A stretch of DNA of 64,000 nucleotides from Peribacillus butanolivorans (GTDB lineage Bacteria > Bacillota > Bacilli > Bacillales > DSM-1321): assembly GCF_001273755.1 (NCBI RefSeq), contig NZ_LGYA01000001.1, positions 4,084,494 to 4,148,493 on the forward strand, written 5' to 3'. Each line of letters begins with the position of its first letter. Within the stretch, counting starts at the first letter, position 1. Of the stretch, positions 44,722 to 52,879 are shown in pieces. A program made the translations under genes and the position numbers. A model generated the notes under the pieces. The model was not told where the DNA came from and ran no database searches. It saw nothing but the letters and a program-made list of their open reading frames with translations.

Positions 44722-44738
44722 TTATACAGGCAGTATAA
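44722..44738. promoter_or_regulatory. Candidate operator of the TetR/MFS divergon
   Basis: TTATAC-AGGCA-GTATAA is a perfect 6+5+6 dyad 18 bases upstream of the TetR start codon. It is placed to block transcription of the regulator itself; control of the MFS gene would need a second site. Confidence 0.55.
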
Positions 44739-44756
44739 TGGAAATTAGGTGATTTG

Positions 44757-45668
44757 ATGAATAGTCGAAGGCAGAATGTCATCGATACAGCTCATAAGCT
44801 GTTTATTGAAAAAGGATATCAAGCCACGTCCATCCAGGACATTTTAGACGGCAGCGGCATTTCTAAGGGTACTTTTTATAATTATTTCCCTTCGAAGGGT
44901 GAATTATTTATAGCTATATTCCGTTCCTACCATAAGAAGCTACGCCAAGCCCGTGAAGAACTATTAATTGGTCAAGATTTAGCCGATATTGAAATTTTTA
45001 TTAAGCAGTTGGAACTGCATATGATGGTGAACAAACAAAGTAAATTACTTATCCTGATCGAAGAAGTGCGTGTGTCTAACGACGATGAATTAAAACAATT
45101 CATCAACCGAATCCAATTATTAAGCATACGCTGGGTGTATAGTCGGTTCCTCGATATATTTGGGGAAACCAAAAAACCGTATCTGTTAGATAGCGCCATT
45201 CTCTTTCTTGGGATGATGACCCACTTGAATCATTTTAACTATAAAGCCAAAACTATCAGTTCACCGGAAATAAAAGTCATCCGTTACTGCATGAACCGAA
45301 TCGTCCATATAGTCAATGAGGTAGCTGAAAGCGGAGAGCAGATTCTTGACCCAGAGCTAATTGATACATGGATTCCTAATTTCAGGTGCAATCTTCATAC
45401 AAGCCACAATGATCTGCTGCAATCCACCTTGGCATTGAAAAAAGCAACAAACAAAGCTCTACCTTGCAGCGAAGATCGAACCAAAGCAATTGAACTGATT
45501 GATTTCATCCATGAAGAGATAACGCAATCCAGCAAACCACGCCAATTTTTGATAGAAAGTTTGCTGAACACCTTAAAAACCCAATACGCAACAATTGCCC
45601 AGCAATATGTTGAAAATTTCGAAGAAAATATCAACTTCTGCTTGAACCAATTAGAAAATGAAATATAA
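44757..45668 (+). CDS. TetR-family regulator, long form
   Basis: About 303 residues from the ATG at 44757 (AGGTGA upstream; an in-frame TTG precedes it). The N-terminal TetR HTH is complete (VIDTAHKLFIEKGYQATSIQDILDGSGISKGTFYNYFPSKGELF). The C-terminal part is about 100 residues longer than usual and helical. The protein is divergent from the DHA2 efflux gene and presumably represses it until a drug ligand binds. Confidence 0.87.
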   Translation: MNSRRQNVIDTAHKLFIEKGYQATSIQDILDGSGISKGTFYNYFPSKGELFIAIFRSYHKKLRQAREELLIGQDLADIEIFIKQLELHMMVNKQSKLLILIEEVRVSNDDELKQFINRIQLLSIRWVYSRFLDIFGETKKPYLLDSAILFLGMMTHLNHFNYKAKTISSPEIKVIRYCMNRIVHIVNEVAESGEQILDPELIDTWIPNFRCNLHTSHNDLLQSTLALKKATNKALPCSEDRTKAIELIDFIHEEITQSSKPRQFLIESLLNTLKTQYATIAQQYVENFEENINFCLNQLENEI

Positions 45669-45713
45669 AGTCTGATGAAAATGAATGGGCTAACCTAAAA
45701 ACTAAATACAAAG

Positions 45714-45749
45714 AAAAAACAGTATGTTATTGAACACATACTGTTTTTT
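45714..45749 (+). terminator. Terminator of the TetR gene
   Basis: AAAAACAGTATGT pairs with ACATACTGTTTTT around a short loop. Confidence 0.88.
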
Positions 45750-45766
45750 CTATTTTATGAAATGGT

Positions 45767-46005
45767 GGAAGGTCGATTTATTTGTAACGACGGATGAATT
45801 ATCTCTCTGAAGGTCGAATTATTCCTGGCCACTGACGAATTATCTCTCTGAAGGTCGAATTATTCCTGGTCACGGACGAATTATCTTTTAGAAGGTTGAA
45901 TTATTGGCCACGGACGAATTATCTTTCTGAAGGTCGAATTATTCCTGGTCACGGTCGAATTATCTCTCTAAAGGTTGAATTATTCCTGGCCACGGTCGAA
46001 TAATC
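45767..46005. repeat. Tandem array of ~21-bp units (CGAATTAT family, two alternating forms)
   Basis: Two half-units alternate: GAAGGTCGAATTATTCCTGG and CCACGGACGAATTATCTCTC. They form a composite ~43-bp period, with about eleven half-units in all. The array lies between the 3' ends of convergent genes. It is the same family as the 39.3-kb array (opposite orientation) and the 63.7-kb array (same CGAATTATCTCTCTG core). Confidence 0.93.
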
Positions 46006-46104
46006 GGAGGTGTTTTGCATGTGCAGAAATTGTGTATTCATGTGAAGGAAAATGGTCAGTTGTGGATATCAATAAACCAGTTCTCATCATCTGTAACCCA
46101 CTTG

Positions 46105-46785
46105 CTATAAATTCCGTTTTCTCCATACACTCAGATACCCAACATTTTCCCACCCCGCTGCCACTGCTGCACTAAGATTTTCATCCTGCTCATAACCGAC
46201 TAAATGCTTGCCTACATGATTTTCACTGATTACATGAACAATATCTCTCCATATGGATGCAGCAGCATTTCCAGAGGAAAAAACATTTGATACGCCAATC
46301 GTGTCTCCACTGACATTAGCAATAAAACCGGCAGTTATTTCATCTCCTTCTTTTGCATATACAACAACATCAGGCTGAAATAAGATATCCGGTAACAGAA
46401 TGCCGTTTAATCCGGAAACCGATGTCCAGCACTGAAGTTCCTCTTCTGAGATGATTTTCCTGTATGCTGCCTTTTCAATATCTTCAATAATTTCAAGTTT
46501 ATGGTAAATCCAACTAGCTTCATATAAAAGTTCAAAGTTATCTCCTAGTTTTAAGGATGAAAAACTGTCTTTAATAAACTCTGCTTGTGAGTCCTCTATA
46601 AAATTAAAGAATTCATCGTTACATACATCATTACTCAATGTAATGACATCGGGATAATAGGTCGGAGCTTTTTTATCCAAACCCCAGAGGTTATTTCCAC
46701 TCCTAATTCGACATCCATGAAGTTTACTTATAATTCCGCACCAGACAACATTGTTCTTTACAGCTAATTCTTGTTTTGATGTCAA
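46105..46785 (-). CDS. Hypothetical protein with GNAT-like C-terminus
   Basis: This 226-residue protein starts at a TTG with GAGGAGGGG upstream. The C-terminal ~90 residues (DEITAGFIANVSGDTIGVSNVFS...HLVGYEQDENLSAAVAAGWENVGYLSVWRK) have the layout of a GNAT acetyltransferase: strand 4, helix 3 and the terminal hairpin ending 'GYLSVW'. The N-terminal half is unrecognised, and the classic acetyl-CoA-binding RxxGxG/A is not evident. Probably an acetyltransferase-like protein of unknown substrate. Confidence 0.6.
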   Translation of the reverse strand: MTSKQELAVKNNVVWCGIISKLHGCRIRSGNNLWGLDKKAPTYYPDVITLSNDVCNDEFFNFIEDSQAEFIKDSFSSLKLGDNFELLYEASWIYHKLEIIEDIEKAAYRKIISEEELQCWTSVSGLNGILLPDILFQPDVVVYAKEGDEITAGFIANVSGDTIGVSNVFSSGNAAASIWRDIVHVISENHVGKHLVGYEQDENLSAAVAAGWENVGYLSVWRKRNL

Positions 46786-46934
46786 CTTACCCCTCCTCTT
46801 TATCTTCCGCTGAACAAACCACTCTTAATTATATTCGCTGTTATACATCGGAAACCCCCGTCAAACTCATATGTATAAAAAAAGTGTCGATCACTACCAG
46901 ATGAAATTTAGAATAAGAATAAGGACGCCTACTT

Positions 46935-47660
46935 CTATAACGCTTTTAAACTTTCCAGTAAAAGATAAATCCCTGTAAAAATTAAAAGGATATATGTAAA
47001 TATTCTAAATACCCTTTGGTTTAGCCGTTTGAAAATAATTTGACCTATATACAAACCCAGAAATACAATTGGAATTGCATAAAGACTTGATTCCCATATT
47101 ACTTTGTTGGTTCCAGTAAAGATTATTTGGGTTATGAGACTGATGAAATAAATAAAGAGATAAAATGCTAAGGTAGTTGCTCTTAACTTTCCTTTTTCAG
47201 TATCTGTTCCTGTAAAGTAAAGCAATAACGGAGGGCCAGGCATACCGATACTTGTCGTTAAAACACCTGATATCCCGCCAACTATGAAATCTCTAAATTG
47301 TGTTGGATTAACCCTAAAATTGCCTATCAGTAACAATGTTAATATTAAAAGTAGTATGCTAACCCCTAATTTTAAAGCATTAATGTTAATTGAAACAAAG
47401 ATTAAAACACCCAATGGTACGCCAACTATACTTCCTAATATAAATCTTTTTAATAATATAAAATCAATGTCATTTCGTATCTTCAAAATTAATGATATTG
47501 AAATAACTAAAGATAAAATAATATTTATTTGTATGGCTTCTTGCGGTTGGAATAACATTAGTAAGAAAGGTGTCGCCATTATGGAAAAACCAAAACCTGT
47601 ACTTGATTGCAGTATAGAAGCCACCAATACAATGCATATGAAAATTAGTGCAGTTCCCAA
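46935..47660 (-). CDS. TSUP-family (TauE/SafE-like) anion permease
   Basis: This 241-residue protein has seven to eight membrane segments. The family pattern GFGFSIMATPFLLMLFQPQEAIQINI is near the N-terminus, and GGISGVLTTSIGMPGPPLLLYF (~128-149) forms the second repeat. Translation probably begins at a TTG with GGGGG eight bases upstream. TSUP carriers move sulfite, sulfonates or other organic anions. The substrate is unknown. Confidence 0.85.
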   Translation of the reverse strand: MGTALIFICIVLVASILQSSTGFGFSIMATPFLLMLFQPQEAIQINIILSLVISISLILKIRNDIDFILLKRFILGSIVGVPLGVLIFVSININALKLGVSILLLILTLLLIGNFRVNPTQFRDFIVGGISGVLTTSIGMPGPPLLLYFTGTDTEKGKLRATTLAFYLFIYFISLITQIIFTGTNKVIWESSLYAIPIVFLGLYIGQIIFKRLNQRVFRIFTYILLIFTGIYLLLESLKAL

Positions 47661-47983
47661 AGTACAAACCCCCTATTTTATAAATTATCTCTTCTTTTCT
47701 TTGCTGTACTTTTTCTTTTTCCCTTCTAATTTCATATACCCTCTCTTAGATGATTAATAAGCACTTGACCCTCTCGTTACGTAATAGCTTACATTAAATG
47801 TATCTTAATTAGAGGGGAACAATAAACCCAAACCCCATTTGAATTAACATCTCAAAAACTAAAGTTTCATTATATAGTGCAATTTTTTAGGCTTCATTTC
47901 TTTAGGCACGCTTACTTTGGTATTTGTAACCGATGTATGAACAAGAAAGACCTTCATAATTGAAGGCCCTTCCTTTTTTAGTA
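47661..47983. other. Intergenic region upstream of the TSUP gene
   Basis: AT-rich with no supportable gene. A small hairpin CCTTCATAATTGAAGG (47951-47966) followed on the plus strand by CCCTTCCTTTTTT lies near the end of the decayed gene at 47984 and could act as a weak terminator. Confidence 0.4.
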
Positions 47984-48529
47984 TCAATAAGACCATTTCT
48001 CATCATCTGTAACCCATTGATTTTTCTTTAAATCAAAGGATTCATAATCATCGTGAAGAGAAAAGTAGGTTGGCAACGTGATTGCTTGTCCATCTGCTTT
48101 CTTCCAGCAATCTGCGACATAAGTAGCAAACGCTTGTTTTTCTGCATGGTTAAGTTCTTCTTGATTGTGTTCGTAGAAATCCCAAAAGTCATCTGTTTGA
48201 TTACCTAACAGGTGGGTGTATCTTACATTTCCAATCATACCCAGACTACCTGCAAAGATAGTAGAATCCGTACCCTCGTTAAAGACTTCATTAGCTTGTC
48301 TATCCATTGAGAACATAGTAATGGATAAGTCAAACTCTGAAGGGTCATCTACAAATGCTACAAAATCCAATAATTCCACTTTAGAGTAAATGGTGTATTT
48401 ATGTAACTCCTGCATGTTACTGATTAATGTTTCCGATTTTGCTTCAAGGTTTTCTTCTACTGACTTCATATAACTGTCGACCGTATAAAGTGATTTAACT
48501 TCTTCATCTTCTTTGACTGTTTTTTCTTC
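47984..48529 (-). pseudogene. Truncated gene for an unknown, probably secreted protein
   Basis: The frame is open from an amber codon at 48532-48530 to the stop at 47984. The readable product (…EEKTVKEDEEVKSLYTVDSYMKSVEENLEAKSE…) is hydrophilic and acidic, like the mature part of a lipoprotein. The first ATG (48469) has no ribosome site, and coding-like sequence extends upstream of it to the stop. Above that no signal peptide can be found in any frame. I therefore read it as a gene that lost its 5' end. Family not recognised. Confidence 0.6.
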
Positions 48530-48754
48530 CTAAAAGCTAATTTTCTGTTTCGATGGAATAACTGATTTAGCTAGCCATCTGTTTTTGTTGTTTATATGCA
48601 TTGTATTTATTCGTCATTTTATGAATAGGCCTATTTTGTCCCCTTCTTTAAAAATGGAGCATAATCCTAAATTCCCTCACAAAACAATTTTCAGTAATTA
48701 TAAGGGATACATAAGGAAAGACTAACCAATATTGCTTAAAAAGGAGGGCTAAAA

Positions 48755-50428
48755 ATGAGTTCGAAAGATAATGCTTTGTCCATATTAGCTTTAGGCGGAG
48801 TGAATGAAATCGGTAAAAACATGTATGTGATCCAATATTCAAACGATATTATTATTATCGACTGTGGTGCAAAGTTTCCAGATGAAAGTTTATTAGGAGT
48901 TGATTTAATTATTCCTGATATTACATTTCTCCAGGAAAATATAAATAATATCCGCGCTTTAATTGTGACTCATGGGCATGAAGATCATATAGGGGGTATC
49001 CCCTACATCTTAAAAAAAATAAATGTACCCATATATGCCACACGTTTAACACTTGGTTTAATTGAATTAAAATTAATAGAACATAGACTATTGGGTGATA
49101 CTGAATTAATTCAGATTGACTCTGATTCAAAGATTGAATTTGGGAATATAAATCTAGATTTTTTCAAAACTAATCATAGTATACCCGACTGTCTAGGAGT
49201 CATCATACATACCCCAGAAGGTACAGTGGTTCACACAGGGGACTTCAAATTTGATTTAACTCCTATGAATAAGCAATATCCTGATATTCATAAAATGGCC
49301 AGAATCGGGAGTGAAGGTGTCCTGGTTTTATTATCTGAAAGTACTAATGCTGAACGACCTGGCTCAAGTCCTTCAGAGCATCTTGTTGGTAGCCATATTG
49401 AAGAGGCCTTTATGCAGGCTAAACAGAAAGTTTTTCTATCTACCTTTGCTTCAAATGTTAATCGTGTCCAACAAGTTGTGAACGCTTGCCGGAAGACAAA
49501 CCGAAAACTCGCCTTATTAGGACGAAGTATGGTTAACGTCGTATCTGTCGCCATGGAGCGTGGGTACCTCGATATTCCTGATGGGATGCTGATCCAAGCA
49601 CATGAAGTCGATAACTTTGCTCCTGAAAGAGTCGCGGTTTTATGTACGGGAAGTCAAGGGGAGCCTTTTGCTGCCCTGTCTCGCCTTTCCAGTTCGAATT
49701 ATCGCGATATGAGTATATTACCTGATGATACAGTGATTCTTGCCTCTACTCCAATCCCCGGAAATGAACGGGATGTTTCACGTATCATCGACAACTTGTT
49801 TCAGCTGGGGGCCAAGGTCATTTACGGATCAGGAAGTGTAACAGGCATGCACGTTTCTGGACATGCCTACCAGGAGGAGTTAAAACTCATGCTTACCCTG
49901 ATGAAGCCTAAGTATTTCATACCCATTCACGGTGAATATAGGATGTTGCACCAACATCGAATATTAGCTGAGTCTGTCGGGGTAGAGAAGGACAATATTT
50001 TCGTTATCAATAATGGCGATGTCGTGGATATTGAAGACTCGGTCGCCCGTCAAACCAGAAAAGTTCCTGCTGGCAATACCTTTGTTGACGGTATGGGCGT
50101 TGGTGATGTTGGAGAAATCGTACTGCGGGACCGTAAGCAGCTTTCCGAAGACGGGATGCTCGTAATTGTCATAACACTAAGCAAAATGGAAAGAAAAATA
50201 GTGTCAGGACCGGATACCATTTCCCGTGGATTTGTATATATTCAAAATTCCGAAGATCTCCTTAGACAGGTAAATCGCCTTGTCACGAAAACAGTCAACG
50301 AATTACAAAGTGATAAAATATACCGTTGGAATATCATTAAACAAACTATTAAGAAGGAAATAGGACAATATCTCTATAACCAAACGAAGAAGAAACCAAT
50401 GATCCTTCCAATAATCATTGAAATTTAG
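48755..50428 (+). CDS. Ribonuclease J family protein
   Basis: This 557-residue protein has the RNase J order. A metallo-beta-lactamase part carries ALGGVNEIGKNMYVIQY (~12-28), VTHGHEDHIGGIPY (~73-86, metal site) and HTGDFKFDLTP (~158-168). A beta-CASP domain has ASNVNRVQQVVNAC, LCTGSQGEPFAALSRL and GSGSVTGMHVSGHAYQEELKLML (~365-387). The final metal His is in FIPIHGEYRMLHQH. RNase J degrades and matures mRNA and rRNA as a 5'-exo/endonuclease. Bacillus normally carries rnjA and rnjB elsewhere, so this lone copy may be an accessory paralogue. GGAGG precedes the ATG. Confidence 0.9.
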   Translation: MSSKDNALSILALGGVNEIGKNMYVIQYSNDIIIIDCGAKFPDESLLGVDLIIPDITFLQENINNIRALIVTHGHEDHIGGIPYILKKINVPIYATRLTLGLIELKLIEHRLLGDTELIQIDSDSKIEFGNINLDFFKTNHSIPDCLGVIIHTPEGTVVHTGDFKFDLTPMNKQYPDIHKMARIGSEGVLVLLSESTNAERPGSSPSEHLVGSHIEEAFMQAKQKVFLSTFASNVNRVQQVVNACRKTNRKLALLGRSMVNVVSVAMERGYLDIPDGMLIQAHEVDNFAPERVAVLCTGSQGEPFAALSRLSSSNYRDMSILPDDTVILASTPIPGNERDVSRIIDNLFQLGAKVIYGSGSVTGMHVSGHAYQEELKLMLTLMKPKYFIPIHGEYRMLHQHRILAESVGVEKDNIFVINNGDVVDIEDSVARQTRKVPAGNTFVDGMGVGDVGEIVLRDRKQLSEDGMLVIVITLSKMERKIVSGPDTISRGFVYIQNSEDLLRQVNRLVTKTVNELQSDKIYRWNIIKQTIKKEIGQYLYNQTKKKPMILPIIIEI

Positions 50429-50447
50429 CGTCAATTGAAAGCTCCAC

Positions 50448-50488
50448 AAAAATGGAACTCGACTACATATAGTCGAGTTCCATTTTTT
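50448..50488 (+). terminator. Terminator of the RNase J gene
   Basis: AAAAATGGAACTCGACTA pairs with TAGTCGAGTTCCATTTTT; a T-run follows. Confidence 0.93.
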
Positions 50489-50671
50489 TAATCAAGTTCT
50501 GATTTACTTGCTTTTGCCACCATAACTGTTTTTATGATATTTGGTTAAAAAATACCTCTACCATCCGCTAACTCCTTCAAAAACCACAGCCCATATTTTC
50601 CTAAAATGTCCATACAAAGAAGGAATGGAAGAAACTCTGCGACTTTTAATGATGGAAAACTGAGTTCTTTA

Positions 50672-50750
50672 ATTCCGAAGATATAATTGTGGTTTTCGTC
50701 GATATATTCTTATTTTCGGAGATATACTGAGGTTTTCGTCCAATATGGTC
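50672..50750. repeat. Mini-array of four ~20-bp units (TTTTCG-GATATA family)
   Basis: Units resembling TTTTCGNNGATATANTNNGG occur at about 50672, 50692, 50712 and 50731 with a ~20-bp step. The array lies between the RNase J gene and a convergent small gene. The sequence differs from the larger arrays but the period and setting are the same. Confidence 0.7.
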
Positions 50751-50776
50751 TAATTAGTGCATTTCTATTCTATTAA

Positions 50777-50805
50777 AACGCTGTTTTTTGGTAAAAAACA
50801 GCGTT
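50777..50805. terminator. Hairpin terminator, probably of the minus-strand small gene
   Basis: AACGCTGTTTTTT pairs exactly with AAAAAACAGCGTT across a 3-base loop. The minus strand continues TTTTAATAG. It lies nine bases past the small gene's stop. Confidence 0.75.
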
Positions 50806-50813
50806 ACTTCTCA

Positions 50814-50969
50814 TTACTTCCCTTTATTCATAGAATTCAATTCATCTTCAACTCTAACAAGTCTGTTTTCAATATCTAATTGCTTACTATTCTTTATGTT
50901 AGAAATCGTAAGCAATTTCTTAATAAAGTAATGGCAACAACGATAAAAAAGCATCATGAATGATAACAT
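50814..50969 (-). CDS. Possible 51-residue membrane/coiled-coil protein
   Basis: The minus-strand ATG at 50969 opens a frame with an N-terminal hydrophobic helix (MLSFMMLFYRCCHYFIKKLL). A coiled-coil-like tail follows (QLDIENRLVRVEDELNSMN). The hairpin at 50777-50805 follows its stop. The ribosome site is weak and the family unknown. It could be a small gene behind the permease or the tail of a lost one. Confidence 0.4.
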   Translation of the reverse strand: MLSFMMLFYRCCHYFIKKLLTISNIKNSKQLDIENRLVRVEDELNSMNKGK

Positions 50970-51016
50970 TCACAATGCTCGTTGCGATACTGACTTTGAA
51001 ATTCAGGTTACTTTTC

Positions 51017-52474
51017 CTACGCTGATTTCTCAAATTGACAATCTTTCAATGGAATTACCTTTGTCTTATGAAAAACCTTGTACCCTAACCATACCGCTAA
51101 AAATATTGGTAAACCAATATAGGAGACTGCGACCCCATACCAGTCAATACTGCCGCTTAGAAACGCCTCGTAATTCTGCCCTGCAATGACAATCATACAG
51201 AGGAAGAATGAAAGAATCGGACCGAATGGAAACCATTTTGCTTTGTATTTTAACTCGTTTATGTCACCACCCTGTGCTACGTACGCACGTCTAAAACGAT
51301 AATGGCTTACGGCAATCCCAATCCAAGCGATAAATCCCGTTAATCCTGAAGCATTTAATAGCCATGTAAATACATGATCCCCAAAAACAGATGTTAAAAA
51401 AGCTAGTCCTCCAATTATTGCTGTGAGAATTAAGGCATTCATCGGGATTCCCCTGTGGTTAACTTTGGCTAGAAACTTTGGAGCCTGATTATCTTTTGCC
51501 ATCGACCATAACATTCGAGTTGATGCATAAAGCCCCGAGTTCCCTGCAGAAAGTAATGATGTCAAAACAACAGCATTCATGACAGAAGCAGCGAACGCAA
51601 ATCCTGCCCGCTCAAAAACGAGCGTGAAAGGGCTTACAGAAATATTATCTACATCCCCGCCTAATAAACTTGGACTTGTATATGGAATTAACAGCCCGAG
51701 TATCAAAATGGCTCCGATGTAAAACAATAAGATGCGCCAAAATACTTGGCGAATCGCATTCGGAACATTTTTTTCAGGATTCTCACTTTCACCAGCGGCT
51801 ATACCAACTAGTTCTGTACCTTGAAAAGAAAACCCAGCGATAAGAAAGATACTAATGATTGATAAAAACCCACCCTTGAAAGGCGCCTCGCCCATGGTGA
51901 AGTTTTCAAATCCAATCACCTCTCCACCAAAAACGCCTAAGATTGTTAATAATCCAATAATGATAAAGAAAATAATGGCCACGACTTTTACTAGAGAAAA
52001 CCAATATTCTGATTCACCATAACTTTTAATAGATAAAGCGTTCAGCATAAAGACGAGTCCAAGAAACAATGCACTCCATATTATGCTTGGCACTTCAGGC
52101 AGCCAGAATTTCATGATGATGGCTGCCGCAGCTATTTCGACAGCAAGGGTAACCGCCCAGTTAAACCAATAATTCCAGCCAAGTGCAAAACCAAATGCTG
52201 GATCTACAAAGCGTGTAGCATAGGAAGAAAATGAACCCGATACAGGCATATATGTCGCCATTTCCCCCAAGCTTGTCATAAGAAAATACACCATTATTCC
52301 AATGCATACATATGCAGTGAGAGCACCACCAGGTCCTGCACTTTGGATAGTTGTACCACTTGCCAAAAATAGGCCAGTTCCGATAGAACCTCCAATTGCG
52401 ATCATGGTCATATGCCTTGCTTTTAGGTTTCTTTTAACTGTCGGTTCTTTATTTTCAATGAGATTCATGTCCAT
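51017..52474 (-). CDS. Amino acid permease (APC family) next to the lysine operon
   Basis: This 485-residue protein has twelve membrane segments. The signature AIGGSIGTGLFLASGTTIQSAGPGG is in segment 1 and GTELVGIAAGESENPEKNVPNAI lies around ~222-244, of the LysP/RocE/AAT type. It lies downstream of the lysine-degradation operon on the same strand, separated by a 405-base region with a structured leader, so it probably has its own promoter. A lysine or other basic amino acid importer fits the context, but this is inference. Confidence 0.87.
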   Translation of the reverse strand: MDMNLIENKEPTVKRNLKARHMTMIAIGGSIGTGLFLASGTTIQSAGPGGALTAYVCIGIMVYFLMTSLGEMATYMPVSGSFSSYATRFVDPAFGFALGWNYWFNWAVTLAVEIAAAAIIMKFWLPEVPSIIWSALFLGLVFMLNALSIKSYGESEYWFSLVKVVAIIFFIIIGLLTILGVFGGEVIGFENFTMGEAPFKGGFLSIISIFLIAGFSFQGTELVGIAAGESENPEKNVPNAIRQVFWRILLFYIGAILILGLLIPYTSPSLLGGDVDNISVSPFTLVFERAGFAFAASVMNAVVLTSLLSAGNSGLYASTRMLWSMAKDNQAPKFLAKVNHRGIPMNALILTAIIGGLAFLTSVFGDHVFTWLLNASGLTGFIAWIGIAVSHYRFRRAYVAQGGDINELKYKAKWFPFGPILSFFLCMIVIAGQNYEAFLSGSIDWYGVAVSYIGLPIFLAVWLGYKVFHKTKVIPLKDCQFEKSA

Positions 52475-52539
52475 TGGTTACTACCTCATTTTCTATTAAA
52501 ATTAAAACTTTAAGAAATATTAAAAGAGATTTGTCTTAA

Positions 52540-52720
52540 CAGCCGTATTGTTGGTAATAGTAGAGTTCATTAGAAATGAATAGTCTCCCACAACCTCTTT
52601 GCGGAAGACTATGTATTTACCCTTGTCTATCTGAAGGTAAGAACCTGATACGTTCACTACCAAGGTTACTTCACCAATTGAAGCTTCACTTTACTGGCTA
52701 AAAACAAAATAATTTCTTTT
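52540..52720 (-). ncRNA. Possible structured leader RNA of the permease gene
   Basis: Within the 405-base gap several stems can form: ATAGTCT...AGACTAT (52590-52613, with extra pairs inside), TTACCCTT...AAGGTAAG (52658-52681) and GGTA...TACC around 52678-52703. Their clustering before an amino-acid permease suggests a regulatory leader. I cannot match it to T-box, lysine, SAM, glycine or c-di-AMP riboswitch consensus. There is no clear terminator with a T-run before the start codon. Confidence 0.35.
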
Positions 52721-52879
52721 AAGTAAACGGGGCTTAGACATCAATTCATCATTATTTGATTGTTTCTCTTTCTTTCGTGTGTTAATCTTCAATTTCTTTC
52801 ACTGTTCCAATTAGTAAATGGATGGGGCCTTGTTCATTTAATAGACATTGTCCTATCAGGTAACTCCCAATATACGAGA

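Noticed and set aside
50956..51189. 77-codon plus-strand frame
   Set aside because: Antisense to the 3' end of the permease gene; no ribosome site.
52540..52720. Lysine (L-box) or T-box riboswitch before the permease
   Set aside because: Neither AGGUGCG-type L-box core nor the GGTGGTACCGCG T-box sequence is present. Kept only as an unassigned leader.
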